From contig NZ_KB851219.1 of assembly GCF_000368265.1 (NCBI RefSeq), positions 2,288,484-2,352,483 of the forward strand: 64,000 nt of DNA, in the 5' to 3' direction. The DNA is from Acinetobacter brisouisimilis (GTDB lineage: Bacteria > Pseudomonadota > Gammaproteobacteria > Pseudomonadales > Moraxellaceae). The notes under the pieces were generated by a model. That model did not search any database and was not told the origin of the DNA. It was given only the letters and a program-made list of their open reading frames with translations. A program made the position numbers and the translations under genes. Numbering within the stretch: position 1 is the stretch's first letter; the number at the start of each line of letters is the position of its first letter. Positions 41,403 to 49,251 of this stretch are shown here, piece after piece.

Positions 41403-42322
41403 TGATAACCTCCCGCATGCGGAATATTTTTTTGTACATCAAATAGATGTACCAATGCAGGTAAAATCGCGGTCAACGACTCGCTCGCGCCGCCACGACT
41501 GCCCGGCAGGGTAATCACCAGACTGTTGTCTATATAGCCTGCCACACCACGTGACAGGGCGGCATACGGAGTGCGTTTTTGCCCAAAGCTACGCGCGGCT
41601 TCCATCAAGCCCGGAATTTCACGTTGCAATAATGGCTGCAAGGTTTCAATGGTCAAATCTTTCGGGCCTAAGCCTGTGCCGCCGACTGTAACAATCAGTG
41701 GATAATGGTTTTTTTGTTGTTCGATGAGTGCCAGCAATGCCTCAGGATCATCGGCAATGACCTGATAGGCAATCTCGCTAAAATTGGCCTCTTCCAGCAT
41801 CTGCATGACACTCTGCCCCGCTGTATCTGGCTTTTTGCCTGCGGCAACCGTGTCAGACAGTACAATCACCGAAGCGTTTAAGCTGTGTTTGAGCTGACGC
41901 ACAAAATGCGATTTTCCGCCTTTTTTCTTGAGCAACCGACACTGATCCATCTGCAAATCTTCTGGCTCACAGTGCGGTTTCAGCATGTCATATAAGGTCA
42001 GTGCCGCAAGACTGGCTGCGGTCAGGGCTTCCATTTCCACTCCTGTTGGGCCAATGGTTTCCACGGTTGCCACAATAGTCACCGCCGCTTCATGCAGTTC
42101 AAATTCGACATCGGCACGGTAAATCGGCAGTGGATGGCACAGTGGAATCAGCTCATCGGTGCGCTTGGCGGCTAAAATTCCTGCAATGCGTGCGGTTTTC
42201 AGTGCATCGCCTTTTTCAGTATTGCCCTGCCGCAAGAGTTCAATACAATGCGGCGGCGCAGACAGCACCGCTTGGGCTTCTGCAATCCGGTAACTCTCGG
42301 CTTTCATGGCAACGTTTTTCAT
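41399..42322 (-). CDS. moaCB: MoaC-MoaB fusion protein
   Basis: The 307-residue fusion is read from ATG 42322. Residues 1-150 are MoaC, which forms cyclic pyranopterin monophosphate: DALKTARIAGILAAKRT, PLCHP and GVEMEALTAASLAALTLYDMLK with the catalytic Asp and Lys. Residues 155-307 are a MoaB/MogA domain: SVIVLSDTVAAG, VTVGGTGLGPKDLT and SRGVAGYIDNSLVITLPGS. The two halves act at different steps of cofactor synthesis. A PfamA-style bifunctional MoaCB is known in some proteobacteria. Confidence 0.93.
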   Translation of the reverse strand: MKNVAMKAESYRIAEAQAVLSAPPHCIELLRQGNTEKGDALKTARIAGILAAKRTDELIPLCHPLPIYRADVEFELHEAAVTIVATVETIGPTGVEMEALTAASLAALTLYDMLKPHCEPEDLQMDQCRLLKKKGGKSHFVRQLKHSLNASVIVLSDTVAAGKKPDTAGQSVMQMLEEANFSEIAYQVIADDPEALLALIEQQKNHYPLIVTVGGTGLGPKDLTIETLQPLLQREIPGLMEAARSFGQKRTPYAALSRGVAGYIDNSLVITLPGSRGGASESLTAILPALVHLFDVQKNIPHAGGYQ

Positions 42323-42352
42323 GACAATGTTTCTCAAATAGGAATAATTGGG

Positions 42353-42850
42353 TTAATGCTGGGAATGGGCGTGGTTATGTGTATGCGTATGATCTGAATG
42401 CCCATGCTCCTCGGCACTATAGTCTTTACGAATACAGCAGCCTGTTACGAACTGACTTGTGCCATCGCTATAAAATTCTTCTTTCCAGACAGGCACTTCA
42501 TGCTTGACCCGCTCTACAGCTTCTTCACAGGCAGCAAACGCTTCACGGCGATGCTCGGCATAAGCCAGCGCAATAATCGCCGTACCACCAATACCGAGTT
42601 TGCCAACCCGATGTACCACGCGCACATACTGCACCGTATATTTGGCTTGTACTTCCTGCTCAATTTGCCGAATCATTTTTTCCGCTAAAGGCGCATAAGC
42701 GCTATAACACAGCGCATCAACCGCACGCCCTGCATGATGGTTGCGGACCACGCCAATAAAACTGCCAATCCCACCACACGCAGGAAAGTCTGCAATCGGG
42801 GCAAAACAGTCGAGACTTAAATCCTGATTCTGAATTCGGGCAAAATCCAT
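42353..42850 (-). CDS. moaE: Molybdopterin synthase catalytic subunit with His-rich tail
   Basis: The 165-residue MoaE converts cyclic pyranopterin to molybdopterin with MoaD. GGIGSFIGVVRNHHAGRAV near residue 26, VHRVGKLGIGGTAIIALAYAEHRREAFAACEEAVERVKHEVPVWK (100-145; catalytic Lys region) are typical. The final 17 residues (HGHSDHTHTHNHAHSQH) contain eight His and are not part of the standard fold. It starts 2 bp after moaD. Confidence 0.95.
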   Translation of the reverse strand: MDFARIQNQDLSLDCFAPIADFPACGGIGSFIGVVRNHHAGRAVDALCYSAYAPLAEKMIRQIEQEVQAKYTVQYVRVVHRVGKLGIGGTAIIALAYAEHRREAFAACEEAVERVKHEVPVWKEEFYSDGTSQFVTGCCIRKDYSAEEHGHSDHTHTHNHAHSQH

Positions 42851-42852
42851 AT

Positions 42853-43104
42853 TTATCCTCCCGCCACAGGTGACAACAACACCAAGGTACAGCCTGTATC
42901 TAAGGCATCCTGGCGCGAAACAAGGCTATCGCCAATCGCACAGGCACATTGCTGAATTGCGGTTTGTGCCTGCGGATGCTGCTGACCGAGTTGTTCAAGC
43001 ACTGCTGCAATATGCACAGGCGCATGAAACTCAAGCTGAAGCTCGCTCGGCAGCCAGCGCGTCACTGCACCAAAACCTTCAATCTGTACGGAAATTTTTT
43101 GCAT
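42853..43104 (-). CDS. moaD: Molybdopterin synthase sulfur carrier subunit
   Basis: The 83-residue ubiquitin-like protein is read from ATG 43104 and ends in the obligatory Gly-Gly (LLSPVAGG), which is thiocarboxylated to donate sulfur. A longer frame to 43290 lies over moaA and is spurious. moaA precedes by 1 bp and moaE follows by 2 bp. Confidence 0.93.
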   Translation of the reverse strand: MQKISVQIEGFGAVTRWLPSELQLEFHAPVHIAAVLEQLGQQHPQAQTAIQQCACAIGDSLVSRQDALDTGCTLVLLSPVAGG

Positions 43105-43105
43105 G

Positions 43106-44116
43106 TTAGCCTCCAAGCATATGCATACTGATTTTTCGGGGGGCATGCGCTTGAGCATGAATGGCATGAAACCCAGCGGCTTTGTGCCAAATATACGATC
43201 CGATGCGTTGCTGTAACTGCTCACGCGCCACATCGGAATGATCTGCCAACGCCTCAATCTCAGACTTGAGCGCAATGCCTTGTGGCGCAAACAGACAGTT
43301 AAATAATTCGCCCTGAGCAGTCAGGCGGATACGGTCACACTGCCCACAAAAGGCGTGGCTAATGGTGGAAATAATCCCCACATCATAGCTTTGGTCTAAA
43401 CGGTAAATGCGTGCAGGTGAATGATCCTGCGGTAAAGCCTCAATCTGATAATGCGCTGCAAGCTGTTGCAAAATCTGCTGCTCGGTTACCACTTGCTGAC
43501 GTTGCCACTGCGCATCGCCATCCAATGGCATATATTCAATAAAACGTAACGGTAGTTGTTGCTGTTTGGCCCAAGCCACCAACGGCAGGATTTGTGAATC
43601 GTTGATGCCCTGCATCAGCACGGTGTTGATCTTGATGGATAGCTCTGCCTGCTGTGCCGCAGTAATGCCCGCCAAGACAGGCGCAAGCTCGCGCTTTGTG
43701 AGTTGCTGAAAAAGCTGTGGATCGAGACTGTCCAGACTGATATTCAGATCGTCCAGACCCGCCTGTTTGAGCGCTCGTGCATATTTGGGTAGATAGTGCC
43801 CATTACTGGTCATGGCAATACGTTTTAAGCCCAGTGCGCGCAGGGATTGTAACTGTTCTATAAAGTGCACCACGCCCTGACGCATCAGAGGCTCGCCGCC
43901 TGTAATACGCAGACTGTCGATGCCACGCTCGACCATAAACTGGCAAAAAGCATACAGGTCTTCAAAACTGAGTAAGCTGTGTTTATCCATCCATTCGGGA
44001 TGTTCAGGCATGCAATACAGACACTTGAAATTACAGCGATCCGTCACTGAAATTCTCAGTTTACGTTTTTGGCGACCAAACTGGTCAATCCACGAACTGG
44101 TGGCAGGCTGCATCAT
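43106..44116 (-). CDS. moaA: GTP 3',8-cyclase
   Basis: The 336-residue radical SAM enzyme makes cyclic 8,8'-dehydro-GTP, the first step of Moco synthesis. The SAM cluster motif CNFKCLYC lies near residue 28, GGEPLMR near 75, and the second cluster CGQCDRIR...FNCLF near 255-280. The C-terminal Gly-Gly (HMLGG), required for activity in MoaA, is present. The start is ATG 44116, after a TAGGAG site. Confidence 0.95.
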   Translation of the reverse strand: MMQPATSSWIDQFGRQKRKLRISVTDRCNFKCLYCMPEHPEWMDKHSLLSFEDLYAFCQFMVERGIDSLRITGGEPLMRQGVVHFIEQLQSLRALGLKRIAMTSNGHYLPKYARALKQAGLDDLNISLDSLDPQLFQQLTKRELAPVLAGITAAQQAELSIKINTVLMQGINDSQILPLVAWAKQQQLPLRFIEYMPLDGDAQWQRQQVVTEQQILQQLAAHYQIEALPQDHSPARIYRLDQSYDVGIISTISHAFCGQCDRIRLTAQGELFNCLFAPQGIALKSEIEALADHSDVAREQLQQRIGSYIWHKAAGFHAIHAQAHAPRKISMHMLGG

Positions 44117-44221
44117 GCACGGATCACTCCTAGCGTTTAAAAAAGGAAGATGGACAAATCGGGCAAAGCCCAACGCATCTTTTATGATCTGTATTGATGC
44201 AAGAAATATTCCAACATTGCA

Positions 44222-44836
44222 CTAAATCAACACATTCAACTGTTTGTATTGTTGTAATTCGTCGAATGAATTAATACTGTGAAAAATCAGTGCATGTTTG
44301 CGGAACTTCACCGCCTGCGCCTGCATCAATTTAAAGCATCTTTTCAGGCTCAATTCGCCTTGCTCAATCTGGGCGCTCAAAGTTGGCAAACTGCTGCGTT
44401 TCAACAGACAAAACGGATACAGTGCCGCACCATTGATTTCCACATACGCCACCTCGGCTTCAGGGTGCTGCTGCAAACTTTGATGCAGTTTTCTGAGTAC
44501 CGCTTTGGGCAGATAGGTCACATCGCAGGGCACAAACAGTACATAGTCTGCCGATACATGTCGCCATGCACTTTTCAGCCCCATGAGTGGCCCTAAAAAG
44601 CCCGATTCATCATCCTGAAAGCTGTGAATACTCGGCACTACATGCTGATAAATGCGATGGTCGCGGTTGCTGTTAATCCATTGCTGTTGTACCTTGCCGC
44701 GAAAATTCTGCGAGATTTTTAACAGTTGAATCTGCTTGTCAAAACACTGCAACAGCTTGTTTAAACCCTGCATGCGGCGGGCTTGTCCGCCTGCTAAAAT
44801 CACCAGATCGGTCACGGGATAATGGGCATCAGTCAT
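44222..44836 (-). CDS. mobA: Molybdenum cofactor guanylyltransferase
   Basis: The 204-residue nucleotidyltransferase attaches GMP to Mo-molybdopterin, giving the bis-MGD cofactor used by NasA. LVILAGGQARRMQGLNK near residue 12 is the GTP-binding loop, DDESGFLGPLMGLKSA near 75 and YVLFVPCDVTYLP near 98 are conserved. Its ATG overlaps the nasA stop by 8 nt, so it belongs to the nitrate reductase transcript. Confidence 0.93.
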   Translation of the reverse strand: MTDAHYPVTDLVILAGGQARRMQGLNKLLQCFDKQIQLLKISQNFRGKVQQQWINSNRDHRIYQHVVPSIHSFQDDESGFLGPLMGLKSAWRHVSADYVLFVPCDVTYLPKAVLRKLHQSLQQHPEAEVAYVEINGAALYPFCLLKRSSLPTLSAQIEQGELSLKRCFKLMQAQAVKFRKHALIFHSINSFDELQQYKQLNVLI

Positions 44837-47597
44837 GGGCAAGCTCCTGTTGACAGGATTTAATTAAGCCTCGAATTTCAGGCAGACACGAACCACAATT
44901 GCCGCCTGCTTTTAAGCACGCAGTCACCTGTTTCTCATGGGTAATATTCTGGGTTTTAATCGTTTCAAGAATGCGGTTTTTACCGACTTTAAAACAACTA
45001 CACACCAACGGCCCATCGCTGTTGCCAGCATTCATCGGTGCTGCGGCCAGCAAGGCCTTACGGTGCGTGGCGCTCAAACGCTCACGTTTAAACAGGCTGG
45101 CAATCCATGCCCGATCGGGCAAAAAGGCTTTGTCGGCAATGTACAAACACGCCACCAGACGGTTGTCTTTGAGCACCACGATATGACACAAATTCTGGCT
45201 CTGGTCTTTGAGATCCAGCCATTCCAGACTGTCATCATTAAAAGCCAGTAATGCCTTGATGTTACTGGTAATGTCATTAAAACTTTGGCGTCCTGCCAGT
45301 TCATACTGTGCCGCATACGGCGTAGTGACCTTGTTCCACCAGCTCACCGACTGAATCGACTCGCGCACCTGTGTGTGATATTCCTCACGAATAAAACACA
45401 CGCCCTGCCAGCGACTATGAAATGGCTGCACCATCACAGGGGTATGTTTAAATTCAGGTTCACCCGAAATCGCATCGACTACAGGGTTGACTACCTTGCC
45501 AATCCGCGCATCGGAGGCGAACTGTTCTGTCCAGTGAATCGGTGCAAAAATCTGCCCACGGCGTACGCCTTGCGAGAACTGCGCCCGCAGCACGCACTTG
45601 CCCCAGCTTGAAAACACTTCCACCAGCCCCTGCTCGGCAATCCCGTATTTCAAAGCATCTTGCGGGTGAATTTCACAAAAGGCTTCGGCACGGTGACTCG
45701 CCAATGCAGGTGCCAAACCTGTGCGGGTCATGGTATGCCACTGGTCGCGAATCCGCCCTGTATTTAGAATCAGTGGATAATCACTGCTCGTTGGGTGGAC
45801 AGGGGCAATAGGTGCGGTTGCAACAAATCTCGCTTTACCCGATGCAAAGCTAAACTGTCCCTGTTCAAACAGACGTTCACGCGCTTGAGGCTGTTGCCAC
45901 ACGGGCCATTGAATTGGTTGTAGTTGCTGATAATCTTCAGCGCTGAGTTCACTCAGTCCAGCCAAGTTAAAGTAGCGGAAGGTGCTGCACTGCTCACGTC
46001 CTATCAAGTCACTGTTTTGGTAAGCCGAAAGTTGAGCATGTTCAAGGAAAATCTCATGTGAAGACTGAAAATCGAAGCCTGAAAAGCCCATTTTCTGTGC
46101 CACTTGTGCCACTGCCCACCAGTCAGCTTTGGCTTGCGCAGGCGCAGGTAAAAATGCCCGCTGGCGTGAAATACGGCGCTCCGAGTTGGTGACTGTGCCA
46201 TCTTTTTCACCCCAACCCAAAGCAGGCAATAAAATGTCGGCATATTGGGTCGTGTCAGTGTCTTGGCAAATATCCGACACCACCACAAATTCGCATTTTT
46301 CCAGGGCGCGTTTGACCTGATCGGCATTTGGCAGACTGACCACAGGGTTGGTCGCCATAATCCACAAGGCTTTGATCTTGCCCTGCTCCACTGCCTCAAA
46401 CAAATCCACGGCTTTTAAGCCTGCCTTGGTGGCAATTTTCGGGCTTTGCCAGAACTGTTGTACCAGTTGCTGATGCTCAGGTGCATCCAGATCCAGATGT
46501 GCCGCCAGCATATTCGCTAGCCCGCCGACTTCACGTCCGCCCATGGCATTCGGCTGCCCTGTCATGGAAAATGGCGCTGCGCCTGTGCGCCCGATTTTCC
46601 CTGTCAGCAAATGACAGTTAATAATCGCATTGGCTTTGTTGACCCCTTGCGAGGACTGGTTCACGCCCATGGAGAACAGGCTCATGACCTGTGCAGTCTG
46701 TGCAAATTTTTCAAAAAATAGCTGTAACTTGTCCAGTTGGATGCCTGTACGCTGTGCCAGTTCGGCTAAACCTAACTCGCCCTGACTGGCTGCTAAAGCC
46801 ACCTCCAGATTATCAGTATAGCGTTCGACAAAACTGTGGTCGGTATAACCATGTTGATGCAGATACTGCAATAAACCATTGAACAGGCTGACATCTTGCC
46901 CCGGTAAAATCGGCAGGTGTAAATCCGCCTGCTCACAGGTCGCGGTAAAGCGCGGGTCGATCACCACCACAAACAGATCACGCTCAGCTTTGGCTTGCAT
47001 GATGCGCTGATACAACACCGGATGACACCATGCGGTGTTGGAACCGACCAGCACCACCATTTTGGTCTGCTCAAAATCAACATAGCTGGCAGGAACAAGG
47101 TCTTCGCCAAAACTGCGTTTGTGTGCTGCTACAGCAGAGGACATGCACAGGCGCGAGTTGGTGTCGATATTGGCAGTGCCCAAGTAGCCTTTGACGAATT
47201 TGTTGACCACATAATAATCTTCCGTCAAGAGTTGCCCTGAGACATAAAAGGCAACGCTGTCTGCACCATACTGCTCAATACTCTCTTGAAACCGCTCGGC
47301 AATCTGACTCAGGGCAGCATCCCAACTGCTACGGCGGCGTGCAGCGTGACGTCCCTGCATCGGCTCAAGCACACGGGTTTGCAAACCCAGTGTATCGGCC
47401 AAATGACTACCTTTAATACACAGGCGCCCAAAATTGGATGGATGCTGGGCATCTCCACGCACCGCCACCTGTTGCCCGTGTGCAGTCTGAGTCACATCGA
47501 CCTGCACCCCGCAGCCCACACCACAATACGGGCAGGTGCTAAAAGTGGTCTGGGTGTCGCCGTGCTGAGGCTGTTCTACCATTGCAATGCTGTTCAT
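44829..47597 (-). CDS. nasA: Assimilatory nitrate reductase catalytic subunit
   Basis: The 922-residue molybdopterin oxidoreductase is read from ATG 47597. It has an N-terminal [4Fe-4S] motif (CPYCGVGCGVQ...LCIKG), a bis-MGD binding core (SNTAWCHPV, MSLFSMGVNQSSQGVNKANAI, QPNAMGGREVGGLANML) and a C-terminal BFD-type [2Fe-2S] domain (CSCFKVGKN...GNCGSCLPEI, last 60 residues). It reduces nitrate to nitrite in the cytoplasm. The electron donor is probably the upstream flavoprotein. Confidence 0.95.
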   Translation of the reverse strand: MNSIAMVEQPQHGDTQTTFSTCPYCGVGCGVQVDVTQTAHGQQVAVRGDAQHPSNFGRLCIKGSHLADTLGLQTRVLEPMQGRHAARRRSSWDAALSQIAERFQESIEQYGADSVAFYVSGQLLTEDYYVVNKFVKGYLGTANIDTNSRLCMSSAVAAHKRSFGEDLVPASYVDFEQTKMVVLVGSNTAWCHPVLYQRIMQAKAERDLFVVVIDPRFTATCEQADLHLPILPGQDVSLFNGLLQYLHQHGYTDHSFVERYTDNLEVALAASQGELGLAELAQRTGIQLDKLQLFFEKFAQTAQVMSLFSMGVNQSSQGVNKANAIINCHLLTGKIGRTGAAPFSMTGQPNAMGGREVGGLANMLAAHLDLDAPEHQQLVQQFWQSPKIATKAGLKAVDLFEAVEQGKIKALWIMATNPVVSLPNADQVKRALEKCEFVVVSDICQDTDTTQYADILLPALGWGEKDGTVTNSERRISRQRAFLPAPAQAKADWWAVAQVAQKMGFSGFDFQSSHEIFLEHAQLSAYQNSDLIGREQCSTFRYFNLAGLSELSAEDYQQLQPIQWPVWQQPQARERLFEQGQFSFASGKARFVATAPIAPVHPTSSDYPLILNTGRIRDQWHTMTRTGLAPALASHRAEAFCEIHPQDALKYGIAEQGLVEVFSSWGKCVLRAQFSQGVRRGQIFAPIHWTEQFASDARIGKVVNPVVDAISGEPEFKHTPVMVQPFHSRWQGVCFIREEYHTQVRESIQSVSWWNKVTTPYAAQYELAGRQSFNDITSNIKALLAFNDDSLEWLDLKDQSQNLCHIVVLKDNRLVACLYIADKAFLPDRAWIASLFKRERLSATHRKALLAAAPMNAGNSDGPLVCSCFKVGKNRILETIKTQNITHEKQVTACLKAGGNCGSCLPEIRGLIKSCQQELAHD

Positions 47598-47629
47598 ACC
47601 GTATTCCACGCTGCCAAATCCAACTTCTA

Positions 47630-49240
47630 TTAACCTGCTTGTTTTAATGCAAAATCTTTACCAAACAGCAGTTTATTCCTGAACGGATGAATCGGTGTCT
47701 GATCTGCAATCAGCTCGGCATACCACATGCCATCTTCAGTGTCGCCAAACAGCACTGCACCCACGACCTTGTTGTCCTGAATGATGATGCGTTTGTAAAT
47801 CTGGCGTTTGTCATCGTGCAGCAGGATTTCTTCAAAAGCATCTTCAGGCGCAAAATTGCCTGCCGAGAACACATCACAACCACTGACTTTCAACTGGGTC
47901 GGCACAGGTTGCGCAGCAAAGGTCAGACTGCCATGTTCTGCCAGATGTGAAGCACAGATAAAGGCTTGTCCCCACAGCGGCTCCACCAGACCAAAGGTCT
48001 GCCCGCGGTGCTCAATACATTCCCCGACCGCATAAATGCTCGGGTCGAAAGTCTGCATGGTGTCATTCACCAGCACGCCACGGTTGCAGCGCAAGCCTGC
48101 CTGCTGTGCCAAGGCAATATTCGGGCGAATGCCCACGGCAAATACCACCAGATCGGCAGGAATAATCGTGCCGTCTTGCAGTTCCACTTGGGTAACTTGC
48201 CCCGCATCATTACCCACCAAACGCTGGGTAAAGGCTGAGGTGATCACCCGAATGCCTTTGGCTTCAATGCTGGCTTTGAGCATGGCACTGGCACAGGCAT
48301 CTAACTGGCGATCCATAATATGCGTGGTTAAATGCAGCACGGTCACGTTCATGCCACGGCGTTTTAAGCCATAGGCCGCTTCAAGCCCCAGCAGACCACC
48401 GCCAATCACCACGGCATCGCGTTGGCTTTGGCTGCATTCAATCATCTGGTTAACATCGTAAATGTCGCGGAAAGTTAAGACACCTTCTAAATCTTTACCT
48501 TCCACAGGTGGAATAAACGGCTTCGAGCCTGTCGCCAAAATCAGGCGGTCATAAGCGACCATTTCACCTTTTTGTGTGGTAACGGTTTTATGGCTGCGGT
48601 CAATCTTGATAGCAGAATCATCGGCAATAAAACGGATATTTTTTTCGGCGTACCATGCAGGCGTATGCAGCATGATGTCTTCGATTTTTTTCTCGCCCGA
48701 CAACACAGGTGAGAGCATGATGCGGTTATAGTTACCCCAAGGTTCTTCCCCGATCACGGTAATCTCGTAACGATCAGGTGCCATATCCAGCAAATCTTCC
48801 AGACAGCGCATGCCTGCCAGACCATTACCCACCAGCACCAAAGCCTGTTTCTCTTGTTGTTGTCCGTTACTGGTCAGATAGGTTTTCATCGGCTGGCTAC
48901 ACACCCAGACCCGACCGTCTTCCACCTTGCTTGGATAGACCAGCAAATGCTGTTCGCTGTCTTCAAGACAACGCCCTGTTGCCAGACTAAAATGCTGTTT
49001 ATAAATCGGGGATGCCACCACACGCTCCCCCTGAATATCCCCCAAAATCCCGCGTGGCATAACATTGGCCTGACTAAACGGATCGCGCGCACTCAAGGCA
49101 TATACTCGTGCTTCGTCACCGACACGAAATAACGCAATGGGCTGACTGGCAACCAGTGCCCCGATGCCTGTATTGGGGGTAATGTCGTCAAGGGCACAGA
49201 TTTCAATCCAGTCCATCTCTTGCATTTGCTGATTGGTCAT
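47630..49240 (-). CDS. NirD-domain / FAD-dependent oxidoreductase fusion (NasB-like)
   Basis: Residues 1-115 form a NirD domain, the Rieske-fold small subunit of assimilatory nitrite reductase without the Rieske Cys/His (MDWIEICALDDITPN to GRVWVCS). Residues 128-536 are a pyridine-nucleotide disulfide oxidoreductase: FAD loop LVLVGNGLAGMRCLEDL, NAD(P) loop AVVIGGGLLGLEAAYGL and ILATGSKPF. It lacks the C-terminal Fe-S and siroheme parts of NirB. It probably passes electrons from NAD(P)H to NasA. No separate nirD gene is visible. Confidence 0.88.
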   Translation of the reverse strand: MTNQQMQEMDWIEICALDDITPNTGIGALVASQPIALFRVGDEARVYALSARDPFSQANVMPRGILGDIQGERVVASPIYKQHFSLATGRCLEDSEQHLLVYPSKVEDGRVWVCSQPMKTYLTSNGQQQEKQALVLVGNGLAGMRCLEDLLDMAPDRYEITVIGEEPWGNYNRIMLSPVLSGEKKIEDIMLHTPAWYAEKNIRFIADDSAIKIDRSHKTVTTQKGEMVAYDRLILATGSKPFIPPVEGKDLEGVLTFRDIYDVNQMIECSQSQRDAVVIGGGLLGLEAAYGLKRRGMNVTVLHLTTHIMDRQLDACASAMLKASIEAKGIRVITSAFTQRLVGNDAGQVTQVELQDGTIIPADLVVFAVGIRPNIALAQQAGLRCNRGVLVNDTMQTFDPSIYAVGECIEHRGQTFGLVEPLWGQAFICASHLAEHGSLTFAAQPVPTQLKVSGCDVFSAGNFAPEDAFEEILLHDDKRQIYKRIIIQDNKVVGAVLFGDTEDGMWYAELIADQTPIHPFRNKLLFGKDFALKQAG

Positions 49241-49251
49241 CGCTGTTCTCC

